Shown: positions 9,894-19,117, counted from the first letter of the stretch. The stretch: 64,000 nucleotides of DNA from Sulfitobacter sp. HGT1 (GCF_013282155.1 NZ_BLWI01000005.1:290956-354955); one strand, 5' to 3'. Made by a program: numbers and translations. Notes: generated by a model from the sequence alone, not told the origin.

Positions 9894-9944
9894 CATTTAC
9901 CGCCTGCCTGCGTTAGGTATGTACAGGCCTGTAGGAGACCCGTC

Positions 9945-10448
9945 ATGCGCTTTGTCGCCGCTCTTGTTTTGATTTCGCTTGCACTTGCTGGCTGCGCCAA
10001 CGATGGCCTGCGTGACATTCGTGGAACGGCCAAAGGTCCTGATGAATTCATGATCCAGCCGGTAAAGCCCCTGACCGAACCGGCAGATTACACGAGCTTG
10101 CCGGTGCCAACGCCGGGGCAGGCAAATCTGACCGACCGCAACGCCATTGCCGAAGGTATCCAGGCCTTCGGTGGCCGCCCCGAAGCAACCGGTGGCGGCA
10201 TTCCGGCCAGCGATGGTGCGCTTGTTCAACAGGCAAGCCGTTTTGGTGTGGCTCCTGCGATCCGGCAGGAACTGGCTGAAACCGATGCGGCTTTCCGCAA
10301 GCGCAAGGCGCGGTTTACCCAGTTCAGGATCGTCCCGACGGACCGCTACAATCAGGCCTACAAACGCCAGTCCCTTGATGCGGCTGCCGAAGCGGCGCGT
10401 TGGCGTCGTGCAGGTGCGCGGACGCCGTCTGCCCCTCCGTCAAACTAA
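9945..10448 (+). CDS. DUF3035 family lipoprotein
   Basis: A 167-residue protein with a classical lipoprotein signal: hydrophobic stretch then LALAGC with Cys17 as the lipidation site. The mature part has the conserved RGTAKGPDEFMIQPVKPL segment of DUF3035, is rich in Pro and Ala, and ends in a basic Ala/Arg-rich tail (AAAEAARWRRAGART). Function is unknown. The position directly after lspA is conserved in Rhodobacterales. It is expected to sit in the inner leaflet of the outer membrane or the inner membrane facing the periplasm. Confidence 0.88.
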   Translation: MRFVAALVLISLALAGCANDGLRDIRGTAKGPDEFMIQPVKPLTEPADYTSLPVPTPGQANLTDRNAIAEGIQAFGGRPEATGGGIPASDGALVQQASRFGVAPAIRQELAETDAAFRKRKARFTQFRIVPTDRYNQAYKRQSLDAAAEAARWRRAGARTPSAPPSN

Positions 10449-10572
10449 TCGATTTCTTGCGGTATCGCGCCGACCAACCGGCTCGCCACGATTACAAATC
10501 TGTTAGGTCCCTTGATCGCCCCGCGGGGTGGCGTAAGTAAGGTGTCATCGGACCCTGCTTAAAGGACCAACC

Positions 10573-11916
10573 ATGTTCAGATTACCGGCCTTTGCCGCCT
10601 TTGTTTCGCTTTTGCTGCCCGTGGCATCTGCCAGCGCCGCCGAAAACGAGGCTGTCACCCATTTCACCTTGGACAACGGGATGGAGGTCGTGGTCGTCGA
10701 AGATCACCGTGCGCCATCCGTTCAGCAAATGGTCTGGTATCGGGCAGGGTCGGCGGATGAACCTAAAGGGTCATCCGGTGTTGCGCATTTCCTTGAGCAT
10801 CTGCTGTTCAAAGCGACAGACAAGATGGAATCGGGTGAGTTTTCAGCCACGGTTGCCAAAAACGGGGGGCGGGACAATGCCTTCACCAGCTATGATTACA
10901 CGGCGTATTACCAACGGGTCGCAGCAGACCGGCTGGAACTGATGATGCGGATGGAATCAGACCGGATGAAAAACATCCGCCTGACCCCCGAAAACATCGC
11001 GACAGAACGTGACGTGATCATCGAGGAACGCAATCAACGCACGGAAAATGACCCTGCTTCGCTGTTTCGCGAACAAATGAGCGCAGCACAGTATCTCAAC
11101 CACCGCTATGGCACACCCGTGATTGGCTGGATGCATGAAATGCGCGAACTTGATCTGCAAGACGCGCTTGATTTCTATGGCCTGTACTATTCGCCCAATA
11201 ACGCGATCCTGGTGGTGTCCGGCGATGTCATACCTGACGAGGTCCGTCGCCTGGCCGAGCAATATTACGGTGTGATCCCAGCCAACCCCGATTTGCCTGC
11301 GCGGTTGCGTACCCAAGAGCCACCCCAAACCGCAGAACGGCGCATGACGTTTCGCGATCCGCGGGTGGCGCAGGAATATGTCAGCCGGTCCTATCTGGCG
11401 CAGGAACGTGATCCGGGCGATCAGAAAACCGCAGCGGCTTTGACCATTCTGGCAGAAATTCTGGGCGGTGGCACAACATCCTATCTGGTGGAAAAGCTGC
11501 AATTTGATGCGCCTGTCGCAACCTATTCCGGCGCTTTCTACAACGGGCAGACTTTGGACGATACGACCTTCAATCTGGTTGTCGTGCCGCGCCCGGATGT
11601 GACGTTGCAAGATGCCGAAGACGCGATGGATGCCGCGATTGCCAGCTTTATGAAAGACGGCGTTGATGCCGGACATCTGGAGCGGATCAAAGCGCAGGTC
11701 CGCGCCGAACAGATCTATTCGCGTGACAGCGCCGACAGTGTTGCGAACCGCTATGGCAGCGCGCTGGCCATCGGGCTGTCCGTTCAAGACGTGCAAGACT
11801 GGCCGGACGTTCTGGAGGCGGTGACCCCTGATGACATCATGCAAGCCGCCCAAGATGTATTTAACCGCGAGGCATCCGTTACAGGCTGGCTAATGCGTGA
11901 AGAGGTGACCCAATGA
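10573..11916 (+). CDS. M16 zinc metallopeptidase, catalytic partner
   Basis: A 447-residue secreted peptidase. The signal peptide covers about residues 1-23 (ending ASAAENE). The inverted zinc motif HFLEH is at 72-76 (His72, Glu75, His76), and the third ligand Glu lies in ATERDVIIEERNQR. The N-terminal domain has LDNGMEVVVVEDHRAP. Pairs of M16 proteins in bacteria form heterodimers in which one subunit has the zinc site and the other supplies the Arg/Tyr pair. This is the zinc subunit. It overlaps the next gene by ATGA. The substrate is unknown, and a periplasmic location is inferred from the signal peptide. Confidence 0.95.
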   Translation: MFRLPAFAAFVSLLLPVASASAAENEAVTHFTLDNGMEVVVVEDHRAPSVQQMVWYRAGSADEPKGSSGVAHFLEHLLFKATDKMESGEFSATVAKNGGRDNAFTSYDYTAYYQRVAADRLELMMRMESDRMKNIRLTPENIATERDVIIEERNQRTENDPASLFREQMSAAQYLNHRYGTPVIGWMHEMRELDLQDALDFYGLYYSPNNAILVVSGDVIPDEVRRLAEQYYGVIPANPDLPARLRTQEPPQTAERRMTFRDPRVAQEYVSRSYLAQERDPGDQKTAAALTILAEILGGGTTSYLVEKLQFDAPVATYSGAFYNGQTLDDTTFNLVVVPRPDVTLQDAEDAMDAAIASFMKDGVDAGHLERIKAQVRAEQIYSRDSADSVANRYGSALAIGLSVQDVQDWPDVLEAVTPDDIMQAAQDVFNREASVTGWLMREEVTQ

Positions 11917-13229
11917 GACTGATTTACGCGCTTGTCCTGACCGTCATGGCCGCCCTTCCGGCGCGCGCCGAAGTGAACATTCAGGAAGTCACCTCGCCCG
12001 GCGGGTTGAAGGCGTGGCTGGTCGAAGAACCCTCCATTCCGTTTGTGGCACTTGATGTGCGGTTTCGGGGCGGGGCGTCCCTTGAAGGGCCGGATAAACG
12101 CGGTGCGATCAATCTGATGACCGCGCTGTTGGAAGAAGGTGCCGGCGCAATGGACGCGCGCGCCTTTGCACGTGCAGCGGAAGGGCTGGCATCCAGTTTC
12201 CGGTTCTCTGTTGACGACGATGCCTTGGCTGTGTCGGCGCAGTTTCTGACCGAAAATCAGGATGCGTCGGTGGCATTGTTGAAAGAAGCGCTACAAAACC
12301 CCCGCTTTGACGCAGAGGCGATCGACCGTGTCCGGGGTCAGGTTTTGTCGGGCATTCGGTCCAGTGAAAAAGACCCTGATGATATCGCGCGCAAGACGAT
12401 GGATGGTTTGCTGTATGGCGATCACCCCTATGGGTCATCCTTAAGCGGCTCGGTCGAGACCGTGACTGCGCTGACCCGCGATGATCTGGTTGCAGCCCAT
12501 GCGGATGTTCTGGCCCGTGATCGTGTGTTTATCGGTGCCGTTGGGGATATCACACCCGATGCCTTGGGGCTTTTGCTGGATGATTTGCTGGGTGGATTGC
12601 CGGAAAAGGGCGCGGCAATGCCAGCGGTGGCCGAAGTCCGGATTCCATCCGGTGTGACTGTTGTTGATTTCCCGACACCGCAATCCGTGGCCATCTTTGC
12701 GCAAAAAGGGATTAAACAGAAAGACGACGACTGGTTCGCGGCAACAGTGATGAACCAGGTTCTGGGCGGCGGATCATTTGAAAGCCGCTTGATGGATGAG
12801 GTCCGCGAAAAGCGCGGGCTCACCTATGGCGTTTATTCCTATCTGGTCCCGATGGATCTGGCCGAGACCTTTCAGGGGTCGGTCAGTTCGGCGAATGACC
12901 GTATCGGCGAGGCGATCAGCGTGATCCGCGATGAATGGGTCAAAATGGCAGAGAAGGGCGTGACCCAGCAAGAGCTGGACGATGCCAAGACCTATATCAC
13001 CGGTTCCTACCCGCTGCGCTTTGACGGCAACCAACGCATCGCGAGCATTTTGGTGGGGATGCAGATGCTGGACCTTCCCATCGACTATATCCCGACGCGC
13101 AACGACAAGGTCGAAGCGGTCACATTGGAAGATGTGCAACGGGTTGCCGGTGAGTTGCTTGATCCGGAGGGGTTGGCATTTGTGGTTGTCGGCCAGCCTG
13201 AGGGCCTTGAAACGACCGCGGGCAACTAG
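11913..13229 (+). CDS. M16 family protein lacking the zinc site, non-catalytic partner
   Basis: A 438-residue M16-fold protein with a signal peptide (MRLIYALVLTVMAALPARA). Where the catalytic partner has HFLEH this protein reads GAINLMTALLEEGAG, so the metal ligands are lost. The C-terminal half keeps the substrate-binding pattern GGGSFESRLMDEVREKRG then LTYGVYSYL with the conserved Arg and Tyr. It therefore probably acts as the complementary subunit of the preceding peptidase, like the two-gene M16B systems described in Sphingomonas. It starts within the stop codon of its partner. Confidence 0.93.
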   Translation: MRLIYALVLTVMAALPARAEVNIQEVTSPGGLKAWLVEEPSIPFVALDVRFRGGASLEGPDKRGAINLMTALLEEGAGAMDARAFARAAEGLASSFRFSVDDDALAVSAQFLTENQDASVALLKEALQNPRFDAEAIDRVRGQVLSGIRSSEKDPDDIARKTMDGLLYGDHPYGSSLSGSVETVTALTRDDLVAAHADVLARDRVFIGAVGDITPDALGLLLDDLLGGLPEKGAAMPAVAEVRIPSGVTVVDFPTPQSVAIFAQKGIKQKDDDWFAATVMNQVLGGGSFESRLMDEVREKRGLTYGVYSYLVPMDLAETFQGSVSSANDRIGEAISVIRDEWVKMAEKGVTQQELDDAKTYITGSYPLRFDGNQRIASILVGMQMLDLPIDYIPTRNDKVEAVTLEDVQRVAGELLDPEGLAFVVVGQPEGLETTAGN

Positions 13230-13271
13230 GCCGTGATCGAAGTGAGGCGCGTGCGCGCCCCATGATGTTTT

Positions 13272-13292
13272 GCCGGACCCTGCGGGTCCGGC
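13272..13292 (+). terminator. Hairpin after the M16 pair
   Basis: GCCGGACCC (13272-13280) and GGGTCCGGC (13284-13292) form a perfect 9-bp stem with a TGC loop. It lies 43 bp after the M16 stop and directly before a copy of the dispersed element. No T run follows immediately, but the element supplies TATTTTTG about 17 bases later. It probably ends transcription between two convergent units. Confidence 0.5.
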
Positions 13293-13294
13293 GT

Positions 13295-13327
13295 GCCTTC
13301 GGCGAGGATATTTTTGAGCCAGAGAAG
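13295..13327 (+). repeat. Dispersed intergenic element, copy A
   Basis: Contains GCCTTCGGCGAGGATATTT, then TTG, then AGCCAGAGAAG. It lies between the convergent M16 and aldehyde dehydrogenase genes, 10 bp from the stop of the latter. It belongs to the seven-copy family described in the findings; the hairpin variant is TTC/GAGG, shared with the copies at 32737 and 49989. Confidence 0.8.
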
Positions 13328-13337
13328 AGATTAGGGT

Positions 13338-15677
13338 CTATTCTCCGTAAGGAATCCAGATGTTTTTGACTTCGGTTGTAGCTTGAAGGAACGCATGCCC
13401 CTGGCCGTCTTTGCCGTGCCAATCCCGTGCGTTGCCGTTGTTGACCCAAGTGCGTTTGAGGTTTTGGGCTGACCCCTTTTCGATGAGCGGGCTTAGCGGG
13501 CCTGCACCAAAGCTCCAGACCGCATCGACATCCATATGACGGGCCAGCGTTTCGGCAAGGTCGGGATGTGGTCCGGTCAGGATGTTGACCACGCCTGCCG
13601 GGACATCGGATGTTTCCAGCACTTGGACAAAGTCGGTCGCGGACAGCGGGAAGGGTGTGCTTGCGGCCAGAATGACGCGATTGCCCATGGCGATGGCGGG
13701 GGCCATGCATGAGATCAGGCCGAGCAAGGGGGCATCGTCCGGGCAGATTGCGCCAATGACGCCAACCGGTTCTTTCATTGCAAACGCTGCACCGCGTATG
13801 GGAACGCCATGGACCTGACCGTCGTATTTGTCGGCCCAGGCTGCATAGGTGAACAGGCGGTCGATCGAGGTTGCGACTTCCTTTGCGCCGGACTTGCCGC
13901 CTTGCATGGCATCCAGTCTGCCTGCGAATTCGGTACCGCGTGCCGCCAGATTTTCGGCAATATAATAGAGGATTTGCGCACGAAGATGACCAGTTGTCTT
14001 GCTCCAGCCTTTGGCCGCATGGGCGGCTTCGACGGCGTTGCGCACATCTTTGCGGCCTGCCAGCGAGATATGGCCCAAAAGGCTGCCTGACTTGCCAAAG
14101 ATCGGGGCGGATTGCCCGCCGTCGGGACGTGCCTGTTTGCCACCTATGTAGAGCTTTGCGGTGCGGTCGATACCGTCTGCCGGGCTGTTTTTCCCTGTCA
14201 TCGGCGCGGGTGTCTTGAGCGGCTTGGGATCGCCTTTCGGTTTGGTATAGGCGGCAAGACCTTCCCAGCCCCCTTCACGGCCGAAACCGCTTTCGCGCAG
14301 GCCGCCGAAACCGGCCGCAGCATCCAGCATGTTGGTCCCGTTGATCCAGACAACGCCGGCCACCAGTTTGGGGGCGATATCAAGGGCAAGGTTGATGTTT
14401 TCAGACCAGATGGTCGCCGCAAGGCCGTAGCGTGTGTTGTTCGCAATCGCGACCGCTTCGTCCGGCGTGCGGAAGGTTGTCGCCACCAGAACGGGGCCAA
14501 AGATTTCCTCCTGCATCAATGTGTCGGCAGGGTGCAGGCCGGTGATCAGTGTGGGCGGATAAAAGCAGCCGCTGTCCGGGATATCGCCTGCGGTGAACAT
14601 ATCGCCAGCGCTGTTTGAGGCGACCATATCGGTGACCCGTTGCACCTGCACAGGGTCCACCAATGCACCAACATCAATTGATTTGTCCAAAGGGTTGCCA
14701 ACGCGCAGCTTGCCCATCCGGGCGCGCAGTTTGGCATAGAACCGATCGGCAACGGGTTCATGTACCAACAGCCGCGATCCTGCACAGCAGACTTGTCCCT
14801 GATTGAACCAGATGGCATCCACCAGCCCTTCGACCGCTGAATCCAGATCGGCGTCGTCGAACACGATATAGGGGGATTTCCCCCCCAGTTCGAGCGTTAG
14901 TGCCTTGCCGCTGCCTGCGGTTTCCTCGCGGATGCGGCGACCCACTGCTGTGGAACCGGTAAAGGCGATCTTGTCCACATCGGCATTCACGATCATCTGG
15001 CCGACAGCACCATCGCCGGTCACGATGTTCACCACCCCTTTGGGCAGTCCCGCTTGTTGGCAGATATCGGCAAACATCAATGCGGTCAGTGATGTGTATT
15101 CGGCGGGTTTCAGCACCACGGTGTTGCCCATGGCAAGGGCAGGAGCCACCTTCCAGGCCAGCATCAGCAGGGGGAAATTCCACGGAATGATCTGCCCGCA
15201 CACACCTAGTGCCTGCGCATCAGGCAGCTCGCTTTCCATCAGTTGCGCCATACCCGCATGGTAATAGAAATGCCGCTGCGCCAAGGGGATATCGACATCG
15301 CGCGCCTCGCGGATCGGCTTGCCATTGTCCAGGGTTTCAAGCACGGCGAACAAACGGCTGTGCTTTTGCAGCAGCCGCGCAATCGCATAGAGATACCGCG
15401 CGCGTTCATGCCCTGTCAGCTTGGCCCACTTGGGCTGCGCTTTGCGGGCGGCGCTGACGGCGATGTCGACTTCGGCTTGTGTAGCCTGCGTCAGGTTGGC
15501 CAGCACAGTGCCATTGGCAGGGTCGCGGCTTTCAAAGTCGTCCCTCGGCTCGGTAAATGCACCGTCAATGAAATGACCAAACCGGCTGCCCTGATCCACC
15601 AACCATGCCAAGGCATCCGCAGCAGATTCCGGTGCCACCCCATAGTCCATGGTCTCGTAAACTTCGGAAACACTCAT
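13338..15677 (-). CDS. ALDH16-type aldehyde dehydrogenase with C-terminal pseudo-ALDH domain
   Basis: A 779-residue NAD(P)-dependent aldehyde dehydrogenase. Residues ~30-480 are a full ALDH domain with IPWNFPLLM, the catalytic Glu263 in LELGGKSP and the catalytic Cys297 in NQGQVCCAGSR. Residues ~500-779 repeat the cofactor-binding half (KEPVGVIGAICPDDAPL, AMGNRVILAAS) and the extreme C-terminal motif, but lack a catalytic Cys domain. This is the layout of ALDH16; a Loktanella ALDH16 structure shows the extra domain in dimer formation. It follows deoC by 49 bp on the same strand, so acetaldehyde released by DeoC is a likely substrate. Confidence 0.94.
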   Translation of the reverse strand: MSVSEVYETMDYGVAPESAADALAWLVDQGSRFGHFIDGAFTEPRDDFESRDPANGTVLANLTQATQAEVDIAVSAARKAQPKWAKLTGHERARYLYAIARLLQKHSRLFAVLETLDNGKPIREARDVDIPLAQRHFYYHAGMAQLMESELPDAQALGVCGQIIPWNFPLLMLAWKVAPALAMGNTVVLKPAEYTSLTALMFADICQQAGLPKGVVNIVTGDGAVGQMIVNADVDKIAFTGSTAVGRRIREETAGSGKALTLELGGKSPYIVFDDADLDSAVEGLVDAIWFNQGQVCCAGSRLLVHEPVADRFYAKLRARMGKLRVGNPLDKSIDVGALVDPVQVQRVTDMVASNSAGDMFTAGDIPDSGCFYPPTLITGLHPADTLMQEEIFGPVLVATTFRTPDEAVAIANNTRYGLAATIWSENINLALDIAPKLVAGVVWINGTNMLDAAAGFGGLRESGFGREGGWEGLAAYTKPKGDPKPLKTPAPMTGKNSPADGIDRTAKLYIGGKQARPDGGQSAPIFGKSGSLLGHISLAGRKDVRNAVEAAHAAKGWSKTTGHLRAQILYYIAENLAARGTEFAGRLDAMQGGKSGAKEVATSIDRLFTYAAWADKYDGQVHGVPIRGAAFAMKEPVGVIGAICPDDAPLLGLISCMAPAIAMGNRVILAASTPFPLSATDFVQVLETSDVPAGVVNILTGPHPDLAETLARHMDVDAVWSFGAGPLSPLIEKGSAQNLKRTWVNNGNARDWHGKDGQGHAFLQATTEVKNIWIPYGE

Positions 15678-15726
15678 GGCTTCACCCTTTTATAAATACT
15701 CAAATCCAACGCCTGCTGCATCCGGT

Positions 15727-16728
15727 TTAGCTGATGGCGTGGCGATAGCTTGCGGAATAACTGCCGGTCACGTGATGCTCGAGCTGGCGTTCGATATCCC
15801 CCAGCAGGGATGACGCGCCAAAGCGGAAAAGGTCGGGCCGCAGCCAGCGGTCCCCCAGTTCTTCCTTGATCATGGCCAGATAGGTAAGTGCGTCTTTTGC
15901 CTTTGAAATCCCGCCCGCAGGTTTATAGCCGATGCGGATTCCGGTCCGGTCGAAATAGTCGCGGATGGCGCGGATCATCACCAAGGTGACGGGCAAGGTG
16001 GCATTCACGGTTTCCTTGCCGGTTGAGGTTTTGATGAAATCTGCGCCCGCCATCATGCAAACGAGGGAAGCACGCGCGACATTGCGCAGGCTGCCCAATT
16101 CACCGGTCGCCAGGATCGCCTTTACATGTGCGTCACCGCAAGCCGCCCGAAAGGCGCGCATTTCGTCGTAGAGCGCCTGCCAGTCGCCTGACAGAACATG
16201 CCGGCGCGAGATGACGATGTCGATTTCTTCGGCCCCTGCGGCCACGCTCATCTCGATTTCCTTTATGCGCAGTTCAAGCGGGGTCAGGCCGGCGGGAAAC
16301 CCCGTTGAAACGGCGGCGATCGGGATGTTGGTCCCTGCAAGGGCGGCTTTCGCCGGTGCGATCATTTCGTGATAGACGCAGACAGCGCCCACCGTGACGG
16401 GTTCCATCCCGAGGGCTTTCATCAAATGCGGGGCCACGGGTTGCCGGGCCTTCGCGCATAATCTGTGGACCCGCCGCGCGGTGTCATCGCCGGACAATGT
16501 CGTCAGATCGATGCAGGTGATGGCGCGCAGCAGCCAGGCGGCTTGGTGATCTTTCTTGACCGACCGGCGGGCGGGCAAACTTGCGGCACGGCGCTCGACT
16601 GCCGATGTGTTGACCTGAACCGATCTGACCCAATCCATATCCAGCGGCATCCCCGGATTGCGAGGCTCTGTCACTTGGGGCAATTGGCTTTGCGCGATGT
16701 CTGTCTGGGTTGTCACATGTGTGGACAT
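15727..16728 (-). CDS. deoC: Deoxyribose-phosphate aldolase
   Basis: Cleaves 2-deoxyribose 5-phosphate to glyceraldehyde 3-phosphate and acetaldehyde via a Schiff base. The active-site segments are visible: AGADFIKTSTGKE with the Schiff-base Lys, AAVSTGFPAG, and IGYKPAGGISKAKDAL with the proton-relay Lys. At 333 residues it belongs to the longer DeoC subgroup, with an N-terminal extension of about 80 residues. It is the first gene of a minus-strand pair with the ALDH16 gene, a route from deoxynucleosides to acetate or acetyl-CoA. No nucleoside phosphorylase gene is in the window. Confidence 0.96.
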   Translation of the reverse strand: MSTHVTTQTDIAQSQLPQVTEPRNPGMPLDMDWVRSVQVNTSAVERRAASLPARRSVKKDHQAAWLLRAITCIDLTTLSGDDTARRVHRLCAKARQPVAPHLMKALGMEPVTVGAVCVYHEMIAPAKAALAGTNIPIAAVSTGFPAGLTPLELRIKEIEMSVAAGAEEIDIVISRRHVLSGDWQALYDEMRAFRAACGDAHVKAILATGELGSLRNVARASLVCMMAGADFIKTSTGKETVNATLPVTLVMIRAIRDYFDRTGIRIGYKPAGGISKAKDALTYLAMIKEELGDRWLRPDLFRFGASSLLGDIERQLEHHVTGSYSASYRHAIS

Positions 16729-16813
16729 GGGCGGTTTCCTGTTTGATCAGATGTGCAAAGTGACATGGGCGTTGGTTCTTTGGCAACTACAGCGTCCCCA
16801 CGTCACGCCGGTG

Positions 16814-17173
16814 TCAGCTGCCGCGATAGGTCGAATAGCCAAAGGGCGACAGCAAAAGCGGCACATGGTAATGCGCATCGGGGTCTGAAATGCCAAATCG
16901 CAGGGGGATTTGATCCAGAAAGCGGGGGGCTTCGGGCGGGGTGCCGATGGCGTCGAGATAGCCGCCCGCGTCAAAGACCAGCTCGTATGTGCCTGTGGTG
17001 AACTGATCTTTGGGCAGAATGGGCGTGTCGGTGCGGCCGTCGGCATTGGTCACCATCTGCACAAGCTTTACACGGGTGTCGCCGTTCATCCGGTACAAGG
17101 TGATTGCAAGCCCTCCGGCGGGCTGGCCGCGGGCTGTGTCCAGAACATGAGTGGTGAGATAGCCATGAGCCAT
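16814..17173 (-). CDS. uraH: 5-hydroxyisourate hydrolase
   Basis: Transthyretin-related protein that opens the ring of 5-hydroxyisourate, the product of urate oxidation, giving OHCU. At 119 residues it carries the signature start [16 protein letters not shown] (His9), the central VTNADGRTD with the catalytic Arg and the obligatory C-terminal YRGS. There is no signal peptide. It is transcribed away from the puuE-uraD gene across a 531-bp non-coding stretch that should hold both promoters. Confidence 0.97.
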   Translation of the reverse strand: MAHGYLTTHVLDTARGQPAGGLAITLYRMNGDTRVKLVQMVTNADGRTDTPILPKDQFTTGTYELVFDAGGYLDAIGTPPEAPRFLDQIPLRFGISDPDAHYHVPLLLSPFGYSTYRGS

Positions 17174-17704
17174 GATGTCGGCCTTTCATTGGACGTTCGG
17201 TGTGCAGGATACGGGCGGCAAGTGCCGCGTCAATGCCCGTCGTTCGCGCGCGAATCAGGAAAAATTGTAAACCGATTCGTTTTTGCTTTGACCCGCGAAT
17301 CATCCTCGGCCTATATGGATGACACATGTGATCAGAAGTGTCGCCTGCCAGCGATGCGCATAGCTCTGACATATGTACGCCGGGGATAGATTTTTTAGAA
17401 TTCGAGCACACCATATGAATAATGGTGACTTTAGGACAGGGGCCGGCAGGACTGAACATACCATGCGTATGCGCAGCGGCCCCTGTCTGAATTTTACGCG
17501 ACTTTCCCCCGACAGGTTTAAAAGTTTCAGATCGGCCAGCGCCCGAAAATTCCCGGATAACAAGCGAGCAGGGCCACGATGCGCGGATCTGGCAACGGGC
17601 TGACCTTAGAAACAGGTTGGCCTGTTGTACTTTCGCGGGATGGATTGTTGCAATTGATATGCTGGGCGAGGCACTGTTGCAGGCGTTGATCAAAGGACAT
17701 GACC
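17174..17704. promoter_or_regulatory. 531-bp divergent control region of the urate genes
   Basis: No convincing reading frame lies between uraH and puuE-uraD. The stretch contains two direct copies of GCGAATCA (17250-17257 and 17295-17302) with an inverted GATTCG (17274-17279) between them. This looks like an operator cluster for a regulator of the divergent units, and the same positions are three GANTC sites. A palindromic CACATGTG lies near 17322. Promoter elements themselves could not be assigned. Confidence 0.4.
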
Positions 17705-19117
17705 ATGAACCGCTACCCCCGTGACTTTCAGGGCTATGGCCCCACGCCCCCTGACGCGCAATGGCCGGGCGGCGCACGTATCGCGGTTCAGTTCGTCGTG
17801 AATTACGAAGAAGGCGGCGAGAATAACATCCTGCACGGCGATGCCGCCTCAGAGGCATTCCTGTCCGAGATCGTTGGTGCTGCCCCTTGGCCGGGTCAGC
17901 GGCACTGGAACATGGAATCCATCTATGACTATGGCGCGCGGGCGGGGTTCTGGCGGTTGCACCGCTTGTTTACTGGCGCGAATATCCCGGTAACGGTCTA
18001 CGGTGTCGCCAGCGCCTTGGCGCGGTCGCCGCAGCAGGTCGAGGCGATGAAAGAAGCCGATTGGGAAATTGCCAGTCACGGCCTCAAGTGGATCGACTAC
18101 AAGGACCACAACGCCGAAACCGAAAGCGCGGACATCGTCGAAGCGATCCGTCTGCACACCGAAGTTGTGGGTGCGGCCCCTCGGGGGTGGTACACCGGGC
18201 GCAGTTCGATCAATACCGTCGCCCTGGCCGCCGAGACAGGCGTATTCGACTATATCTCAGACACTTATGATGACGATCTGCCCTATTGGATGCGGGTGTC
18301 GGACGGGGATCAGCTGATTATTCCCTATACGCTGGATTGCAACGATATGCGGTTTGCAACGCCTCAGGGCTTCAATTCCGGCGACCAGTTTTATGCCTAT
18401 CTGCGCGACACATTTGACGCGCTATATGCCGAAGGCTGCGATGGCGCGGCCAAGATGATGTCGGTCGGCTTGCATTGCCGTCTCGTGGGGCGCCCGGGCC
18501 GCGTTCAGGCGCTGAAACGGTTCATCGACTATATCAAAGGGTTCGAGGGCGTCTGGACCCCGCGCCGCATCGACATCGCTGAGCATTGGCGCGCGACCCA
18601 TCCGCCCAAGCATCCCCTGCGCATCGACCAGATGTCCCGCGCCATTTTTGTCGAGAAATTCGGCGGCGTGTTTGAGCATTCGGCATGGATCGCGGAACGT
18701 GCCTTTGATCTTGAACTCGGCCCCGCCCATAATTGCGTTGCCGGCATTCACAACGCATTGGCGCGCATGTTCAGATCGGCCAGTCACGGTGAACGAATGG
18801 GCGTGCTGACCGCACACCCTGATCTGGCAGGCAAGCTGGCGGCGGCCAAACGGCTTACGGCCGAAAGCACGGCGGAACAGGGCAGCGCCGGGCTGGACGC
18901 GCTGACGGATGCGGAACGCGCCAAGTTCACCGAGCTGAACGCGGTTTACATGGCCAAACACGGCTTTCCGTTCATCATCGCGGTCAAGGATCACGACAAG
19001 GACGGTATCCTGCGCCACTTTGAAGCGCGGATATCGAATGATAGCCAAACCGAATTTCAAACCGCCTGCATGCAGGTCGAACGCATCGCACGTCTGCGAT
19101 TGGAAACCATGCTATGA
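17705..19117 (+). CDS. puuE: Fused allantoinase (PuuE) - OHCU decarboxylase (UraD)
   Basis: A single 470-residue polypeptide. Residues ~1-300 are the polysaccharide-deacetylase-fold allantoinase PuuE (FVVNYEEGGENNILHGD, HWNMESIYDYGARAGFWR, WEIASHGLKWIDY, RGWYTGRSSINT). Residues ~305-470 are an OHCU decarboxylase: FVEKFGGVFEHSAWIAE with the catalytic His, LTAHPDLAGK, EQGSAGLDAL and LNAVYMAKHGFPFIIAV. The fusion thus makes S-allantoin and then opens its hydantoin ring to allantoate. ATG 17705 is preferred over ATG 17699 because AAGGA is spaced eight bases from it. It overlaps allE by ATGA. Confidence 0.95.
   Translation: MNRYPRDFQGYGPTPPDAQWPGGARIAVQFVVNYEEGGENNILHGDAASEAFLSEIVGAAPWPGQRHWNMESIYDYGARAGFWRLHRLFTGANIPVTVYGVASALARSPQQVEAMKEADWEIASHGLKWIDYKDHNAETESADIVEAIRLHTEVVGAAPRGWYTGRSSINTVALAAETGVFDYISDTYDDDLPYWMRVSDGDQLIIPYTLDCNDMRFATPQGFNSGDQFYAYLRDTFDALYAEGCDGAAKMMSVGLHCRLVGRPGRVQALKRFIDYIKGFEGVWTPRRIDIAEHWRATHPPKHPLRIDQMSRAIFVEKFGGVFEHSAWIAERAFDLELGPAHNCVAGIHNALARMFRSASHGERMGVLTAHPDLAGKLAAAKRLTAESTAEQGSAGLDALTDAERAKFTELNAVYMAKHGFPFIIAVKDHDKDGILRHFEARISNDSQTEFQTACMQVERIARLRLETML

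Noticed and set aside
16971..17858. A 295-codon minus frame across the uraH-puuE intergenic region
   Set aside because: It overlaps uraH in another frame and the puuE start on the opposite strand, is Arg/His-rich throughout and has no domain. The region is better read as regulatory.
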